From assembly GCF_001021065.1 (NCBI RefSeq), contig NZ_CP011546.1:1984001-2048000 (forward strand): a DNA stretch of 64,000 nt. Reading direction: 5' to 3'. Numbering within the stretch: position 1 is the first letter of the stretch; every line of letters begins with the position of its first letter. Below the pieces are notes generated by a model, which was not told the DNA's origin, searched no databases, and worked only from the letters and a program-made list of their open reading frames with translations. The translations under genes were made by a program, and so were the position numbers. This DNA is from Corynebacterium uterequi (GTDB lineage Bacteria; Actinomycetota; Actinomycetes; Mycobacteriales; Mycobacteriaceae). Of the stretch, positions 15,307 to 24,642 are shown one piece after another.

Positions 15307-15312
15307 TAGAAT
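15307..15312 (+). promoter_or_regulatory. -10 box of the first lipase gene (leaderless)
   Basis: TAGAAT, a strong -10 match, lies 8 nt before the ATG at 15321. No ribosome site lies between, so the mRNA probably starts at or one base before the start codon. Confidence 0.5.
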
Positions 15313-15320
15313 ATTTCCAC

Positions 15321-16664
15321 ATGCAAAAGAAACAATTTATGCAGTGTGGTGCGGCGGCGACACTGTCCTTCCTGCTGCCCTCCCTGGTTTCCCCTGCGTC
15401 GGTGGTGGCCGCGGATCTCTCCTCCTTCGTTCACGAGACGACGACGGGACTGTCCGACTCCTACGATCCCCACGATCCCTTTTACATCCCACCGGCAGTC
15501 ATCCCCTCCCAGCCCGGAACGCTGATCCGTTCCGAGAGTGCTGCACACCCATTGAACGTAGGCGTCGACGCCCTTCCCGGAAACGCACACCGAATGCTCT
15601 ACTCTTCCTTGGATGTCAACGGGCGGCCGGTCGCGGTCTCCGGGTACGTCATTGAGCCCCTCGTCCCGTGGCTCGGTAGCGGCCCCACCCCCACCGTCGT
15701 CTTCGCTCCCGGCACTCGGGGCGCCGGGGACGCCTGCGCGCCGTCGCGCGCCCTCGGTTTCGTCGCCGCCACTCATTCCCACACAGACAACGTCAATATC
15801 AACTACGAGCTCTTAAGCCAGTACCAGGCGCTGGCGGCCGGCATGCGCGTGGTGTCCACGGACTATATCGGTCTGGGCACCCCCGGGCCCCACACCTACG
15901 TCCTTCACACGGAGGAAGGCCGGGCGGTGCTCGACGCCGCCCGCGCCGGCCTTCACCTCGCCGGGCAACCAGCCGATTCGCCCGTCGCCTTCTGGGGCTA
16001 CTCGCAGGGCGGCGGAGCGGCCGCCGCAGCTGCCGAGCTGGCCGCGTCCTACGCTCCCGAACTCACCGTCGCCGCGACATACGCCGGCGCCCCGCCGGCG
16101 GACCTCATTGACGTCATGGAGGCCGTCGATGGCTCCTCCATCGTCGGGGTCCTCGGTTACGCCATCGCCGGCATCAGCGACCGCGACCCGGAGCTCGCCG
16201 CCGAGATGGATCTCATCCTCAACGACACCGGTAAAGCCTTCGTCGCCGACAGCGCCGACGACTGCGTCCTCGACTCCATCGCCTCCTACGCGGGCCTGTC
16301 CACCACCACCCTCACCACCGACGGCCGGACCCTCGCCGACATCGCCCGCACACACCCCGCGCTGCGCGAATTCTTCGACTCACAACACCTCGGGAACACT
16401 CCGGTGACCGGCCCCATCCTCATCACCACGGAAGCCAACGACGACATCATCCCGTCGGCCCAAGTTGAGCAATTCGCGGCCGACCAGTGCGCGTTGGGAG
16501 CCAGCGTTACTTTCCTCGACCACAGCACGCCGCCACTGACCGACGACGTCCCGTTGGCAGCCAATCACGCCATGGGAATGTTCAGCGACCTTCCCTACGG
16601 GCTCGCTTACCTCGCCGACGCTTTCAACGACACCCCGGCTACCCCCAATTGCGGGAGCTGGTAA
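15321..16664 (+). CDS. Secreted lipase of the LIP family (first tandem copy)
   Basis: A 447-aa secreted alpha/beta hydrolase, predicted to cleave triacylglycerols or other esters outside the cell. A signal peptide covers about residues 1-31 (AAATLSFLLPSLVSPASVVA). The nucleophile elbow is GYSQGG, the acid is in EANDDIIPSAQ, and the histidine is in LAANHAMG. The family's DPFY stretch follows the signal peptide. The protein is a clear paralogue of the next gene, with near-identical blocks such as HTEEGRAVLDAARAGL and AGQPADSPVAFWG. The start is chosen from the -10 box 8 nt upstream. Substrate is not determined by the sequence. Confidence 0.88.
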   Translation: MQKKQFMQCGAAATLSFLLPSLVSPASVVAADLSSFVHETTTGLSDSYDPHDPFYIPPAVIPSQPGTLIRSESAAHPLNVGVDALPGNAHRMLYSSLDVNGRPVAVSGYVIEPLVPWLGSGPTPTVVFAPGTRGAGDACAPSRALGFVAATHSHTDNVNINYELLSQYQALAAGMRVVSTDYIGLGTPGPHTYVLHTEEGRAVLDAARAGLHLAGQPADSPVAFWGYSQGGGAAAAAAELAASYAPELTVAATYAGAPPADLIDVMEAVDGSSIVGVLGYAIAGISDRDPELAAEMDLILNDTGKAFVADSADDCVLDSIASYAGLSTTTLTTDGRTLADIARTHPALREFFDSQHLGNTPVTGPILITTEANDDIIPSAQVEQFAADQCALGASVTFLDHSTPPLTDDVPLAANHAMGMFSDLPYGLAYLADAFNDTPATPNCGSW

Positions 16665-16701
16665 AAGGGGACTCAAGATGCGCGGACGTATCACGTAGTT
16701 C

Positions 16702-16707
16702 TATTTT
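16702..16707 (+). promoter_or_regulatory. -10 box of the second lipase gene (leaderless)
   Basis: TATTTT lies 7 nt before the ATG at 16715 in a short AT-rich patch after the first lipase stop. It suggests the second copy is transcribed on its own as a leaderless message. Confidence 0.4.
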
Positions 16708-16714
16708 ATTCCTT

Positions 16715-18124
16715 ATGTCTTTTTCACATCGTCGGCTGGCAGCTCTGTGCGCAGCCGCAACGCTCAGCGGTGCCGGCCTGATGCCGCTGTCCGCACAGGC
16801 CACCACCCTCAGCAACGCCGACACCTCTAGCTTGGCCGATACCTCCAGCACGGCCGGCATCCGTCAGGAACTGTCCAGCTACGCCCACCTCCCCACCACC
16901 ACGTCCGTGGGTAGCTCCGACCCCAATGACCCGTTCTACCTTCCCCCGGAGACCATCCCCACCGCCCCCGGGTCCGTCATCCGCACCCAGAGCATCAGCA
17001 CAGATCTAGGCCTCGGTTCGTCTCACCTGGCGAACTCGGTGACGAAGATGCTCTACACCTCCACCGACGTCAACGGCCGCGCCATGGCCGTCTCCGGGTT
17101 CGTCGTGGAACCGGCCAACCCGTGGCAGGGCGAGGGCCCGACGCCCACCGTCGTCATTGCTCCCGGCACCTTCGGCGCCGGCGATACCTGCGCCACCTCT
17201 AAGATGCCGGCCCTGCTCGGCATCTTCACCATCGACGAGGGCAACCCCAACTTCGTGCCCAACTACCTCATGCCCTTCCAGCTGGCGATGCTCGACGCCG
17301 GCATGCGCGTGGTGGTCACTGACTACGCCGGCCTGGGCACGCCCGGCGCCCACACCTACGCCATGCACACCGAGGAAGGCCGGGCGGTGCTCGACGCCGC
17401 CCGTGCCGGCCTGAGCATGGCCGGGCAGCCCGCGGACTCACCCGTCGCGTTCTGGGGCTTCTCCCAGGGCGGCGGGGCCAGCGCGGCGGCCGCCGAAATG
17501 GTGGCCGACTACGCACCCGAGCTCAACGTCAAGGGCACCTTCGCCGCCGCCCCGCCGTCGGACCTTCTCCAGGTGATCGACGTGGTGGACGGCAGCGCGC
17601 TGTCCGGTGTCAGCATGTACTCCATCCTCGGATTCTCCGACCGGTTCCCCAGGTTCAAGGAAAAGATCGATTCCTACCTCAACGACCTGGGCAAGGCCTA
17701 CCTGGCGCGGGAGGCGGAGAACTGCTCCCTGGACACCATGGCCGTCTCCGGGTTCATCCGCTCCGAAGAGCTGACGACCACCGGGGAGAGCCTGGCCGAG
17801 ATTGCGGCGCGGGACAAGGAACTCGCGGCTTTCTTCGAGCAGGAGAGCCTCGGTAAGTCCGCGGCCCACGGCCCGGTGTTGCTGGCCACCATCGCCAGTG
17901 ATGACATCATCCCGGCCGAGCAGGTGTACGCCTACGGCCGCCAGCTGTGCTCCCTCGGCTCCGAGGTGGAGATGGCGGAAGCGCCGCTTCCTTCGCTGAC
18001 CAGCTCGGTGCCGATGGGCGCCGACCACCTCGTCGGCGGGAACATTCAGTCCGTCTACTCCATCACGTGGCTGCGCGACCGCTTCAACGGCGTGCCCGTC
18101 ACGAACACCTGCGGGCAGTTCTAA
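16715..18124 (+). CDS. Secreted lipase of the LIP family (second tandem copy)
   Basis: A 469-aa paralogue of the preceding gene. The signal peptide is at about residues 1-27 (LAALCAAATLSGAGLMPLSA, cleavage after AQA). A Ser/Thr-rich linker precedes the DPNDPFYLPP block. The triad is intact: Ser in GFSQGG, Asp in IASDDIIPAEQ, His in MGADHLVGG. A disulfide may join GDTCATS with a later Cys, and the protein ends in TCGQF as its neighbour ends in NCGSW. Divergence is greatest in the region after DLLQVIDVVDG, which in such lipases shapes the acyl pocket, so the copies may prefer different lipids. Confidence 0.88.
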   Translation: MSFSHRRLAALCAAATLSGAGLMPLSAQATTLSNADTSSLADTSSTAGIRQELSSYAHLPTTTSVGSSDPNDPFYLPPETIPTAPGSVIRTQSISTDLGLGSSHLANSVTKMLYTSTDVNGRAMAVSGFVVEPANPWQGEGPTPTVVIAPGTFGAGDTCATSKMPALLGIFTIDEGNPNFVPNYLMPFQLAMLDAGMRVVVTDYAGLGTPGAHTYAMHTEEGRAVLDAARAGLSMAGQPADSPVAFWGFSQGGGASAAAAEMVADYAPELNVKGTFAAAPPSDLLQVIDVVDGSALSGVSMYSILGFSDRFPRFKEKIDSYLNDLGKAYLAREAENCSLDTMAVSGFIRSEELTTTGESLAEIAARDKELAAFFEQESLGKSAAHGPVLLATIASDDIIPAEQVYAYGRQLCSLGSEVEMAEAPLPSLTSSVPMGADHLVGGNIQSVYSITWLRDRFNGVPVTNTCGQF

Positions 18125-18139
18125 TTCCCCTCTAACTCC

Positions 18140-18164
18140 TGGTGCGCGAGCTTGCTGCGCACCA
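18140..18164. terminator. Hairpin between convergent lipase and clpC genes
   Basis: TGGTGCGC (18140-18147) pairs perfectly with GCGCACCA (18157-18164) across a 9-nt loop. It lies 16 bp after the lipase stop. There is no T-run on either side, so it may stabilise 3' ends or act with Rho rather than as a classic terminator. Confidence 0.4.
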
Positions 18165-18205
18165 GCCGACCGCGCACCAGCCGCCCGCGCAACAGCCGGC
18201 CGGCG

Positions 18206-18243
18206 AGCTCGACGGGTTGCTAGCTCGACGGGTTGCTAGCTCG
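18206..18243. repeat. 16-bp tandem duplication across the clpC stop codon
   Basis: The unit AGCTCGACGGGTTGCT occurs twice in a row (18206-18221 and 18222-18237), followed by a partial third copy AGCTCG. The clpC stop TAG (18238-18236) lies at the edge of the second copy, and each unit repeats the same in-phase TAGC. It looks like a recent slippage duplication. Confidence 0.85.
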
Positions 18244-20944
18244 GCATCGGCTCGGCGCCGCCAGCCGGAGCCGGGGGTTCGTCGTTGCCGTCCGCCGGCT
18301 CCGCGGCGTCGACGCGGTTAGGCTGCTCGACGCCATCGACCTCACGCACCTGCGCGTCGAGTTCCTGCGCGTCGTCGGCAGTGAAGGTGCCAGGCTCCAG
18401 CGGCTTGACCCGGGCGGCGAAGGTGAAGGTGGCCTTGTCCGTGTCCTTGGACTCGCCATCCCAACCGTCAACGTCAACGGTGACCACTTCGCCGGGGCCG
18501 AATTCGCCATAGAGGATCTTCTCGCTCATGACGTCCTCGATCTCGCGCTGGATGGTGCGACGCAGCGGGCGCGCGCCGAGCACCGGGTCGAAACCACGCT
18601 GGGCCAGCAAGTTCTTGGCCTTGTCCGTCAGTTCGATGGCCATGTCCTGCTCAGCGAGGGCCTTCGCGGTGCGGGCCACCAGCAGCTCCACCATCTGAAC
18701 GATTTCCTCGCGAGTCAGCTGCGCAAAGACGACGATCTCATCGATGCGGTTGAGGAACTCGGGCCGGAAGTGCTTCTTGAGCTCGTCGTGGACCTTGTTC
18801 TGCATCCGCTGGTACTTCGCCTTCTCATCGTCCACGGACGAGCCGGTGAATCCCAGGCCCACGGCCTTCGAGATGTCCTGGGTGCCCAGGTTGGACGTGA
18901 AGATGAGCACGGTGTTCTTGAAGTCGACCACGCGGCCCTGGCCGTCGGTGAGGCGTCCTTCTTCCAGCACCTGCAGCAAGGTGTTGTAGATCTCCTTGTG
19001 GGCCTTCTCGATCTCGTCGAAGAGCACGACGGAGAAGGGCTTACGGCGGACCTTCTCGGTGAGCTGGCCGCCTTCCTCGTAGCCGACGTATCCGGGAGGG
19101 GCGCCGAAGAGACGCGAGGCGGTGAAACGGTCGTGGAACTCGCCCATGTCGATCTGGATGAGCGAGTCCTCGTCGCCGAAGAGGAACTCCGCCAGGGCCT
19201 TGGACAGTTCGGTCTTGCCGACGCCGGAGGGGCCGGCGAAGATGAACGAACCCGAGGGTCGCTTGGGGTCCTTCAGGCCAGCGCGGGTGCGCCGGATCGC
19301 CCGGGAGACAGCCTTGACCGCATCTTCCTGGCCGATGATGCGCTTGTGCAGCTCCTCCTCCATGTGCAGCAGGCGGGAGGACTCCTTCTCGGTGAGCTTG
19401 AAGACCGGGATGCCCGTCCAATGGGCCAACACCTCGGCGATCTTCTCCTCGTCGACCTCGGCGATGTCCTCCAGTTCGCCGGAGCGCCACTGCTTTTCCT
19501 TCTCCGCCCGCTCCTCGTTGAGGGTGCGCTCCTGGTCCCGGAGGCCGGCGGCCTTTTCAAAGTCCTGGGCGTCGATGGCCGCTTCCTTTTCCCGACGGAC
19601 TTCGGCGATGCGGTCGTCGACCTCGCGGATGAAGTCCGGCGCCGTCATGCGCTTGATGCGCATGCGCGCGCCTGCCTCGTCCAGCAGGTCCACGGCCTTG
19701 TCCGGCAGGAAGCGGTCATTGATGTAGCGCGACGACAGGTTCGCGGCAGCCGCCAAGGCCGAGTCAGTGTAGGAGACCCGGTGATGTGCCTCGTAGCGGT
19801 CGCGCAGGCCCTTCAGGATGGTAATGGTGTCCTCGACGCTGGGCTCGTCGACCTGCACCGGCTGGAAGCGGCGCTCCAGGGCGGCGTCCTTCTCGATGTG
19901 CTTGCGGTACTCATCGAGCGTCGTCGCGCCGATGGTCTGTAGCTCACCACGGGCCAGCTTGGGCTTGAGCAGGCTGGCGGCGTCGATAGCGCCCTCGGCG
20001 GCACCGGCGCCCACGAGGGTATGAATCTCGTCGATAAACAGGATGATGTCACCGCGCTGGTTAATCTCCTTGAGCACCTTTTTCAGCCGTTCCTCAAAGT
20101 CACCGCGGTAACGCGAGCCCGCCACCAGGGAGCCGAGGTCCAGCGAGTACAGCTGCTTGTCTTTGAGCGTCTCCGGCACCTTACCGTTGACGATGTCGAG
20201 AGCAAGGCCCTCGACGACGGCGGTCTTGCCCACACCCGGCTCGCCGATGAGCACCGGGTTATTCTTGGTGCGGCGAGACAGCACCTGCATAATCCGCTCG
20301 ATTTCCTTATGACGGCCGACCACCGGGTCGAGCTTGCCCTCCCGGGCGGCCTGCGTAAGGTTGCGGCCGAACTGGTCCAAGACCAGGGAGTTGGAGCGCT
20401 CACCGGAGCCGCCGCGGCCACCGCGACCGCTGTCGACGCCCGCGCCGGCCATGCCCTTGTTCTGCTGGCCGCCGCGCTGGGCCTCGGGGTTCTGATCCGC
20501 GTTGCCCTCGTAGCCGGAGAGCAGCTGAATAACCTGCTGACGGACTCGCGGCAGGTCGGCGCCCAACTTAATGAGGACCTGGGCGGCTACTCCCTCACCT
20601 TCCCGGATGAGGCCGAGGAGCAGGAACTCCGTGCCGATGTACTTGTGCCCCATCTGCAGGCCCTCGCGCAGCGCCAGCTCCAGCACCTTCTTGGCCCGCG
20701 GAGTAAAGGGAATGTGCCCGGAGTGGGGCTGGTTGCCGCGCCCGATGATGTCCTCCACCTCGGATCGGACGTCGTCAAGGTTAATGCCCATGGACTCCAA
20801 GGCCTTAGCTGCCACGCCCTCACCCTCGTGGATGAGGCCGAGCAGGATGTGCTCGGTACCGATGTAGTTGTGGTTGAGCATGCGCGCTTCCTCCTGGGCG
20901 AGGACAATGACGCGACGTGCGCGATCTGTAAACCGCTCGAACAA
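18236..20944 (-). CDS. clpC: ATP-dependent Clp protease ATP-binding subunit ClpC
   Basis: A 902-aa AAA+ unfoldase that feeds proteins to ClpP. Two Clp_N repeats occupy residues 1-145 ([20 protein letters not shown]), AAA domain 1 has Walker [11 protein letters not shown] near residue 215, the UVR-type coiled middle domain lies near 420-470 ([16 protein letters not shown]), and AAA domain 2 has Walker [11 protein letters not shown] near 550. The tail [14 protein letters not shown] is variable. The start codon is TTG at 20944, supported by AGGGAG 7 nt upstream and by the conserved MFERFTD start. The gene is monocistronic here; the regulator site was not identified. Confidence 0.97.
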   Translation of the reverse strand: MFERFTDRARRVIVLAQEEARMLNHNYIGTEHILLGLIHEGEGVAAKALESMGINLDDVRSEVEDIIGRGNQPHSGHIPFTPRAKKVLELALREGLQMGHKYIGTEFLLLGLIREGEGVAAQVLIKLGADLPRVRQQVIQLLSGYEGNADQNPEAQRGGQQNKGMAGAGVDSGRGGRGGSGERSNSLVLDQFGRNLTQAAREGKLDPVVGRHKEIERIMQVLSRRTKNNPVLIGEPGVGKTAVVEGLALDIVNGKVPETLKDKQLYSLDLGSLVAGSRYRGDFEERLKKVLKEINQRGDIILFIDEIHTLVGAGAAEGAIDAASLLKPKLARGELQTIGATTLDEYRKHIEKDAALERRFQPVQVDEPSVEDTITILKGLRDRYEAHHRVSYTDSALAAAANLSSRYINDRFLPDKAVDLLDEAGARMRIKRMTAPDFIREVDDRIAEVRREKEAAIDAQDFEKAAGLRDQERTLNEERAEKEKQWRSGELEDIAEVDEEKIAEVLAHWTGIPVFKLTEKESSRLLHMEEELHKRIIGQEDAVKAVSRAIRRTRAGLKDPKRPSGSFIFAGPSGVGKTELSKALAEFLFGDEDSLIQIDMGEFHDRFTASRLFGAPPGYVGYEEGGQLTEKVRRKPFSVVLFDEIEKAHKEIYNTLLQVLEEGRLTDGQGRVVDFKNTVLIFTSNLGTQDISKAVGLGFTGSSVDDEKAKYQRMQNKVHDELKKHFRPEFLNRIDEIVVFAQLTREEIVQMVELLVARTAKALAEQDMAIELTDKAKNLLAQRGFDPVLGARPLRRTIQREIEDVMSEKILYGEFGPGEVVTVDVDGWDGESKDTDKATFTFAARVKPLEPGTFTADDAQELDAQVREVDGVEQPNRVDAAEPADGNDEPPAPAGGAEPMPS

Positions 20945-21190
20945 GGCGTACTCCCTAGATGATTGCAGTCAAGCTTTGTTTTCTACGTTCCACCTACTCT
21001 AACGCCTGGAGGCCACAACTTATTTGCACCCACTGCCTTCGGGTGCCAGAATTTGAACAACCCTGCAGGTCAAGGAACTGTACGCTGGCAGCGAACACCC
21101 CTAGGCGACGCCGACGGCCCGACGCGCTGCCGACATAGGCGGCGAGGGCTTCAGCTTCACAGCCCCGCAGCGCCGCGCCGCCGCATGGTC
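20945..21190. other. Intergenic region upstream of clpC
   Basis: A 246-bp gap between the divergently oriented clpC start and the 3' end of the hydrolase gene. It must hold the clpC promoter. On the minus strand a TTGACT lies about 25 nt before the TTG start codon, too close to serve as a normal -35, and TAGAGT further upstream could be a -10. I could not assign a promoter or a ClgR/SigH site with confidence, and no gene is apparent. Confidence 0.4.
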
Positions 21191-21979
21191 CTAGGCTAAA
21201 AACTCCAGCAGCAGCTGATTGACCCGCTGCGGATGCTCCATGTTGAGCAAGTGCGCGGCCGGAGAGATGACCTCGGAGCGGACGTTTCCGCCGACGTGCG
21301 CGGCAATCCTCGCCAGCACATCCGGAGACGTTCCCGCGTCCTCGTCCCCGGCGATGGTGAGCACGTCGCACGTGACTTGGCCTAGCTGGTCGGTGAAGTT
21401 CCACTCCCCGAGCGCCTCGCAGCAGGCGGCGTAGCCCTCGTCGGGCGTTTCGGCGACCATTACTCGGATGCCATTCATGAAAGCCGGGTGAGTGGCTCCG
21501 AAGCCGGCGGAGAACCAGCGCTTGGCGGTGGCCTCCGCGAGACTCCCGGTACCTTTTGCCCGCACGTCGGCGGCCTTCTTCAGCCAGCTATCGGGACCAC
21601 CGAAATTGTCAGAGGTGCTGATGAACACGGCCTTTTCTACCCTCGCGGAGGTAGCCGCGAGGTACTGTGCGACGGTACCGCCCAGGGACAGGCCGACGAC
21701 GGCGAAGCTATCGATACCGTTGGCGCTCGCCGTCTCCAGCACGTCGTCGGCAAAGGCCGCGATCGACGGGGAGGTATCGGAAGGCAGCGGCGACACCCCG
21801 TAGCCCTGGCCGCCGTGACCCCAGTGGTCGACAGCGAGGACGTGGAAACGCTCGCTCAGGGCATCCAGTTGCGGCGTCCACATACTGACGTTCGCGCCCA
21901 AAGAGCCGATGAGAACGACGCTTCGTGTGCTGGCATCCTGGATGCGAGCCGGGCAGTACAGAGAGTTCAAAACGGTCAT
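21191..21979 (-). CDS. Alpha/beta hydrolase, 3-oxoadipate enol-lactonase-like
   Basis: A 262-aa single-domain hydrolase. The strand after the core start reads SVVLIGSLGANVSMWTPQ (the oxyanion segment, with GS in place of the usual HG), the nucleophile is Ser in GLSLGG, the acid is in IAGDEDAGTSP, and the base is His in SPAAHLLNMEHP. The overall layout resembles PcaD-type enol-lactonases, but no aromatic degradation genes are nearby. It may instead be a general esterase. Rv3591c, an alpha/beta hydrolase, sits in the equivalent mycobacterial region. Family confident, substrate unknown. Confidence 0.75.
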   Translation of the reverse strand: MTVLNSLYCPARIQDASTRSVVLIGSLGANVSMWTPQLDALSERFHVLAVDHWGHGGQGYGVSPLPSDTSPSIAAFADDVLETASANGIDSFAVVGLSLGGTVAQYLAATSARVEKAVFISTSDNFGGPDSWLKKAADVRAKGTGSLAEATAKRWFSAGFGATHPAFMNGIRVMVAETPDEGYAACCEALGEWNFTDQLGQVTCDVLTIAGDEDAGTSPDVLARIAAHVGGNVRSEVISPAAHLLNMEHPQRVNQLLLEFLA

Positions 21980-22330
21980 GACGATGCTCCCTTTCTAGGG
22001 CGCGCCACGCTCTACCGTGACGCGGGGATGACAGTTAGCCAGCAGGGCTGATGGGCCAGGGCCGCCTTCGGCGGGCGAGAAACCGCCGGGGCAGTGGCGG
22101 ACCCGAGAGCCTGCGGCGATGCCCACCCTACGCCGAAAATTTGGCATGACCCACGAACCCGCGCCGTGTGTAGCTATCAGCGAGGGCGGCGGTTTTCACA
22201 GGCGGGGTTAGTGGCGGGGGTGGAGCGAGGGACCACCAAGCAGAAAGGTCACAAATGGATATTGTTTACCTATCGGATCCCGTCATACGCTCGGCCCTGT
22301 GAGCTCCACTCCCTCCGAGAGGAACCCGTC
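21980..22330. other. Intergenic region upstream of bacteriocin locus 2
   Basis: A 351-bp gap. It holds a short GC hairpin (GCCGCC/GGCGGG around 22050-22065) and, toward the right end, an AT-richer stretch with the probable promoter of the bacteriocin operon. Open frames across it have no ribosome site and no recognisable product, so I see no gene here. Confidence 0.5.
22262..22291 (+). promoter_or_regulatory. Probable promoter of bacteriocin locus 2
   Basis: TTGTTT (22262-22267) and TACGCT (22286-22291) are spaced 18 bp apart, about 40 nt before the bacteriocin start codon at 22331. A GAGAGGA ribosome site follows in the leader. Hexamer matches are moderate. Confidence 0.4.
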
Positions 22331-22605
22331 ATGCGCACACCTTCGCTAGTCCGAGCCTCGTCATCGCCCTTTCATCCACCGCAGTCGCCGCCGCAATTGT
22401 CGAAAACGCCGGTGGCGGCGCCTGGGACCATGGCGTCAACGCCGTCCAGGTCTGGTCCAACTACAGCCACGACCGCGTAGACCACGGCTCAACCGCAGTG
22501 GGGTTGAGGACGGTTCGCAGCGGTTGCGTCAAACCCGGATCAACTTCCTACGCCAGAGCGCCCCGCAACGTCCGCAACAACCAGTCCTTCTATCGCCACT
22601 GCTAA
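22331..22605 (+). pseudogene. Lactococcin 972-type bacteriocin gene, frameshifted (locus 2)
   Basis: A good ribosome site (AGAGGA, 7 nt) precedes the ATG at 22331. The start frame gives MRTPSLVRAS and then unrelated residues to a stop at 22480. A frame one base earlier runs from this point to the TAA at 22603-22605 and reads SLVIALSSTAVAAAIVENAG (end of a signal peptide), GGGAWDHG, VWSNYSHDRVDHGSTAVG, SGCVKPGSTSYARAP and finally FYRHC. There is no start codon in that frame after the stop at 22300, so the gene needs one added base around 22355-22362 to be whole. Restored, it would be a 91-aa precursor with an AxA-type cleavage site. The family call is strong; the disruption is the odd part. 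Confidence 0.82.
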
Positions 22606-22660
22606 CCGTCTGGGTCGTCCCTATCCTATCCGGCAGCGTCAGACTGCGAAAGGTATTTCC

Positions 22661-24640
22661 ATGAAATTACACCGGCCGCTCCTGACGCTTGCCGCTACCA
22701 TAATCTTCACCATTGCACCTATCACCGCATTCTTTTTTGCATTATTAGCAGAAGAAAATTATGGTCAGGTCGGCGGTTTCTCCTTCGTCGTCATCGCCGG
22801 AGAGTCTCGAACTTCAGACACGCATTTCCTCAAGCAGCTAGATGATTACGCAGACAGCACTGGAGGCTCTATCACCGTCGAGAGACTAGCTATCGACACC
22901 CCCAGGCATGAACGCCACTTCTTCTCAACTTCCGTCGAGCAGGTCTGGACAACTAAATCCTTCGAACGAGGGAAGGTCCTGACCTTTCACCCACTGCTAG
23001 ACATTCCAGACGGCGAGATCCGGTTCGTCTACAACGTTGATCCAGGGCGAAGCATATCCAACAGCGAATCGCGACAAACACTCACGGAGATTGCAACTCG
23101 TCACGGGCACACCATAGAACCAATGACGGACCAACTACTCCCCATTCTGCTAATTGGTCCGGTCGCCCCAACGTTTACCCTCATCATTCTCGCGGCCTTC
23201 TTCTTAAGCCTCATCCACACCGTTACCCAAACAAATACTGTGGGAGTGAGCAGGCTTTTCGGACACACTTTTCTCAAATACGCGATAGGAGACCTCAGCC
23301 AGCGCCCCGTGCAACTAGCGTGCGCCGCATTGATCCCCACTGTAATCGCCCTCGCAGCACTATACTCTTACAACCAATTGGCAAACTGCCGATTCTTCTT
23401 CATAACCTACGCCACGGTCATGTTTTCCGGAATTTGCGCTACCACACTCGGATACCTTCTGGGATATCAAATAGCTCGCACCCCGGGCATCGTCGGCGCT
23501 GTCCGAGGCAAGGCGCCAACAAGGCTTCTCGTGGATAGTGTCGCAGCTCTCCGAGTACTCAGCTTTGGTTTATTGATCCTCACTGTTCCGATGTTTGTTT
23601 CCAATACCACTGCCGCCCTGGCCATCCGAGAAGACATGCCCCGATGGCTGGCCCACAGTGATCCAATATACGCCTCGGTGGGCAACGGCCGCGATATTGA
23701 CGCTCTTGCACCTGGGCTGAGCGAGGCGGACCTCCGCGGGGATTTAATCCTATCCAGCGTCGGTATCAATTCGGATCCAGACATCCCGGCCACCATGGAA
23801 GTCAACAGGGAATGGCTCATCAATGAAGGTCCACCCGAGTTAATTAAGAGCAATGCCAACTCTTCGACCGTCCTGCTAGCCATGCCAGAAGGGGCCACAG
23901 AAAAAACCCGAGAACGCGTCAAACAAGAACACGTCTACCTACGTAAACAAGCAGATAAGGAAGGCGTATCGGATTTAAAAATAGAACTAGTCAAGTACTC
24001 CAACCCCTACCAGGCTTTCAGTTATTTTACCGATATTCCCGTCATGATCGACTCTCCGATCATCATAGTCCACCCGATCGGCCTACCACTCCATAGCGAT
24101 TATGATCTTTCATCGTTCGTGTCGGGCCATCAAATCCTTTTCAAAGATAAGACGGCCTTCCAACGCTTCCTTTCCGCTAATCCCCCGGCGGAAGAGACGG
24201 TGTTGGAAACCGGCAGAATCTCCGATCTCTGGCTTGCGCAATCAAAGGTATACACCACACAGGCTATGTTGTTTACTTTTATCTTTATTGTCACCATTGG
24301 ATTGTGGCTTATTCTAGCCGTAGCGCTCTCGCTGTCCTACTACCAAGTTCATCGCCGTCGGCTCGAGGTGGGACACCTCTTAGGCGTCAACCCTTGGCGA
24401 TTGCGGCTTGGGCTAGTGGCTATGGAGGCTACATTCGTTATCTTGTCCAGCATCTGGATTATAAAGGCGGTAGACAATAGAATTGCCCTGAAATCATTTA
24501 ATTCTCCTACCCTACTTAGCTACCCAGGCTTAGCGAACGGATTTCACGCTACGATAATTACTATTTTGACGCTCACTACCATTTCAGCCTGCATCCCTAT
24601 AGTATACCACTTAGTCTGGAGCAAAGGTCAGCGAAGTTAG
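22661..24640 (+). CDS. Bacteriocin-associated integral membrane protein (locus 2)
   Basis: A 659-aa membrane protein, intact. It has an N-terminal helix (LTLAATIIFTIAPITAFFF), four or five helices between about residues 160 and 320, a large outer domain of about 200 residues, and three C-terminal helices (FTFIFIVTIGLWLILAVALS, LGLVAMEATFVILSSIWII, IITILTLTTISACIPIVY). This FtsX/MacB-like layout is that of DUF1430-type proteins linked to lactococcin 972, thought to give export or immunity together with the ABC ATPase encoded 2 nt downstream. Codon usage is clearly AT-richer (AAA, TTA, ATA, AAT codons) than in the flanking backbone, a sign of transfer. Its ribosome site is AAAGG, 8 nt from the ATG. 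Confidence 0.8.
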   Translation: MKLHRPLLTLAATIIFTIAPITAFFFALLAEENYGQVGGFSFVVIAGESRTSDTHFLKQLDDYADSTGGSITVERLAIDTPRHERHFFSTSVEQVWTTKSFERGKVLTFHPLLDIPDGEIRFVYNVDPGRSISNSESRQTLTEIATRHGHTIEPMTDQLLPILLIGPVAPTFTLIILAAFFLSLIHTVTQTNTVGVSRLFGHTFLKYAIGDLSQRPVQLACAALIPTVIALAALYSYNQLANCRFFFITYATVMFSGICATTLGYLLGYQIARTPGIVGAVRGKAPTRLLVDSVAALRVLSFGLLILTVPMFVSNTTAALAIREDMPRWLAHSDPIYASVGNGRDIDALAPGLSEADLRGDLILSSVGINSDPDIPATMEVNREWLINEGPPELIKSNANSSTVLLAMPEGATEKTRERVKQEHVYLRKQADKEGVSDLKIELVKYSNPYQAFSYFTDIPVMIDSPIIIVHPIGLPLHSDYDLSSFVSGHQILFKDKTAFQRFLSANPPAEETVLETGRISDLWLAQSKVYTTQAMLFTFIFIVTIGLWLILAVALSLSYYQVHRRRLEVGHLLGVNPWRLRLGLVAMEATFVILSSIWIIKAVDNRIALKSFNSPTLLSYPGLANGFHATIITILTLTTISACIPIVYHLVWSKGQRS

Positions 24641-24642
24641 AA

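Noticed and set aside
18233..19942. 569-codon open frame opposite clpC
   Set aside because: Antisense to a conserved AAA+ gene with no recognisable domain.
22094..22480. 128-codon open frame across the locus 2 promoter
   Set aside because: No ribosome site at its start; its last third is the out-of-frame reading of the bacteriocin gene.
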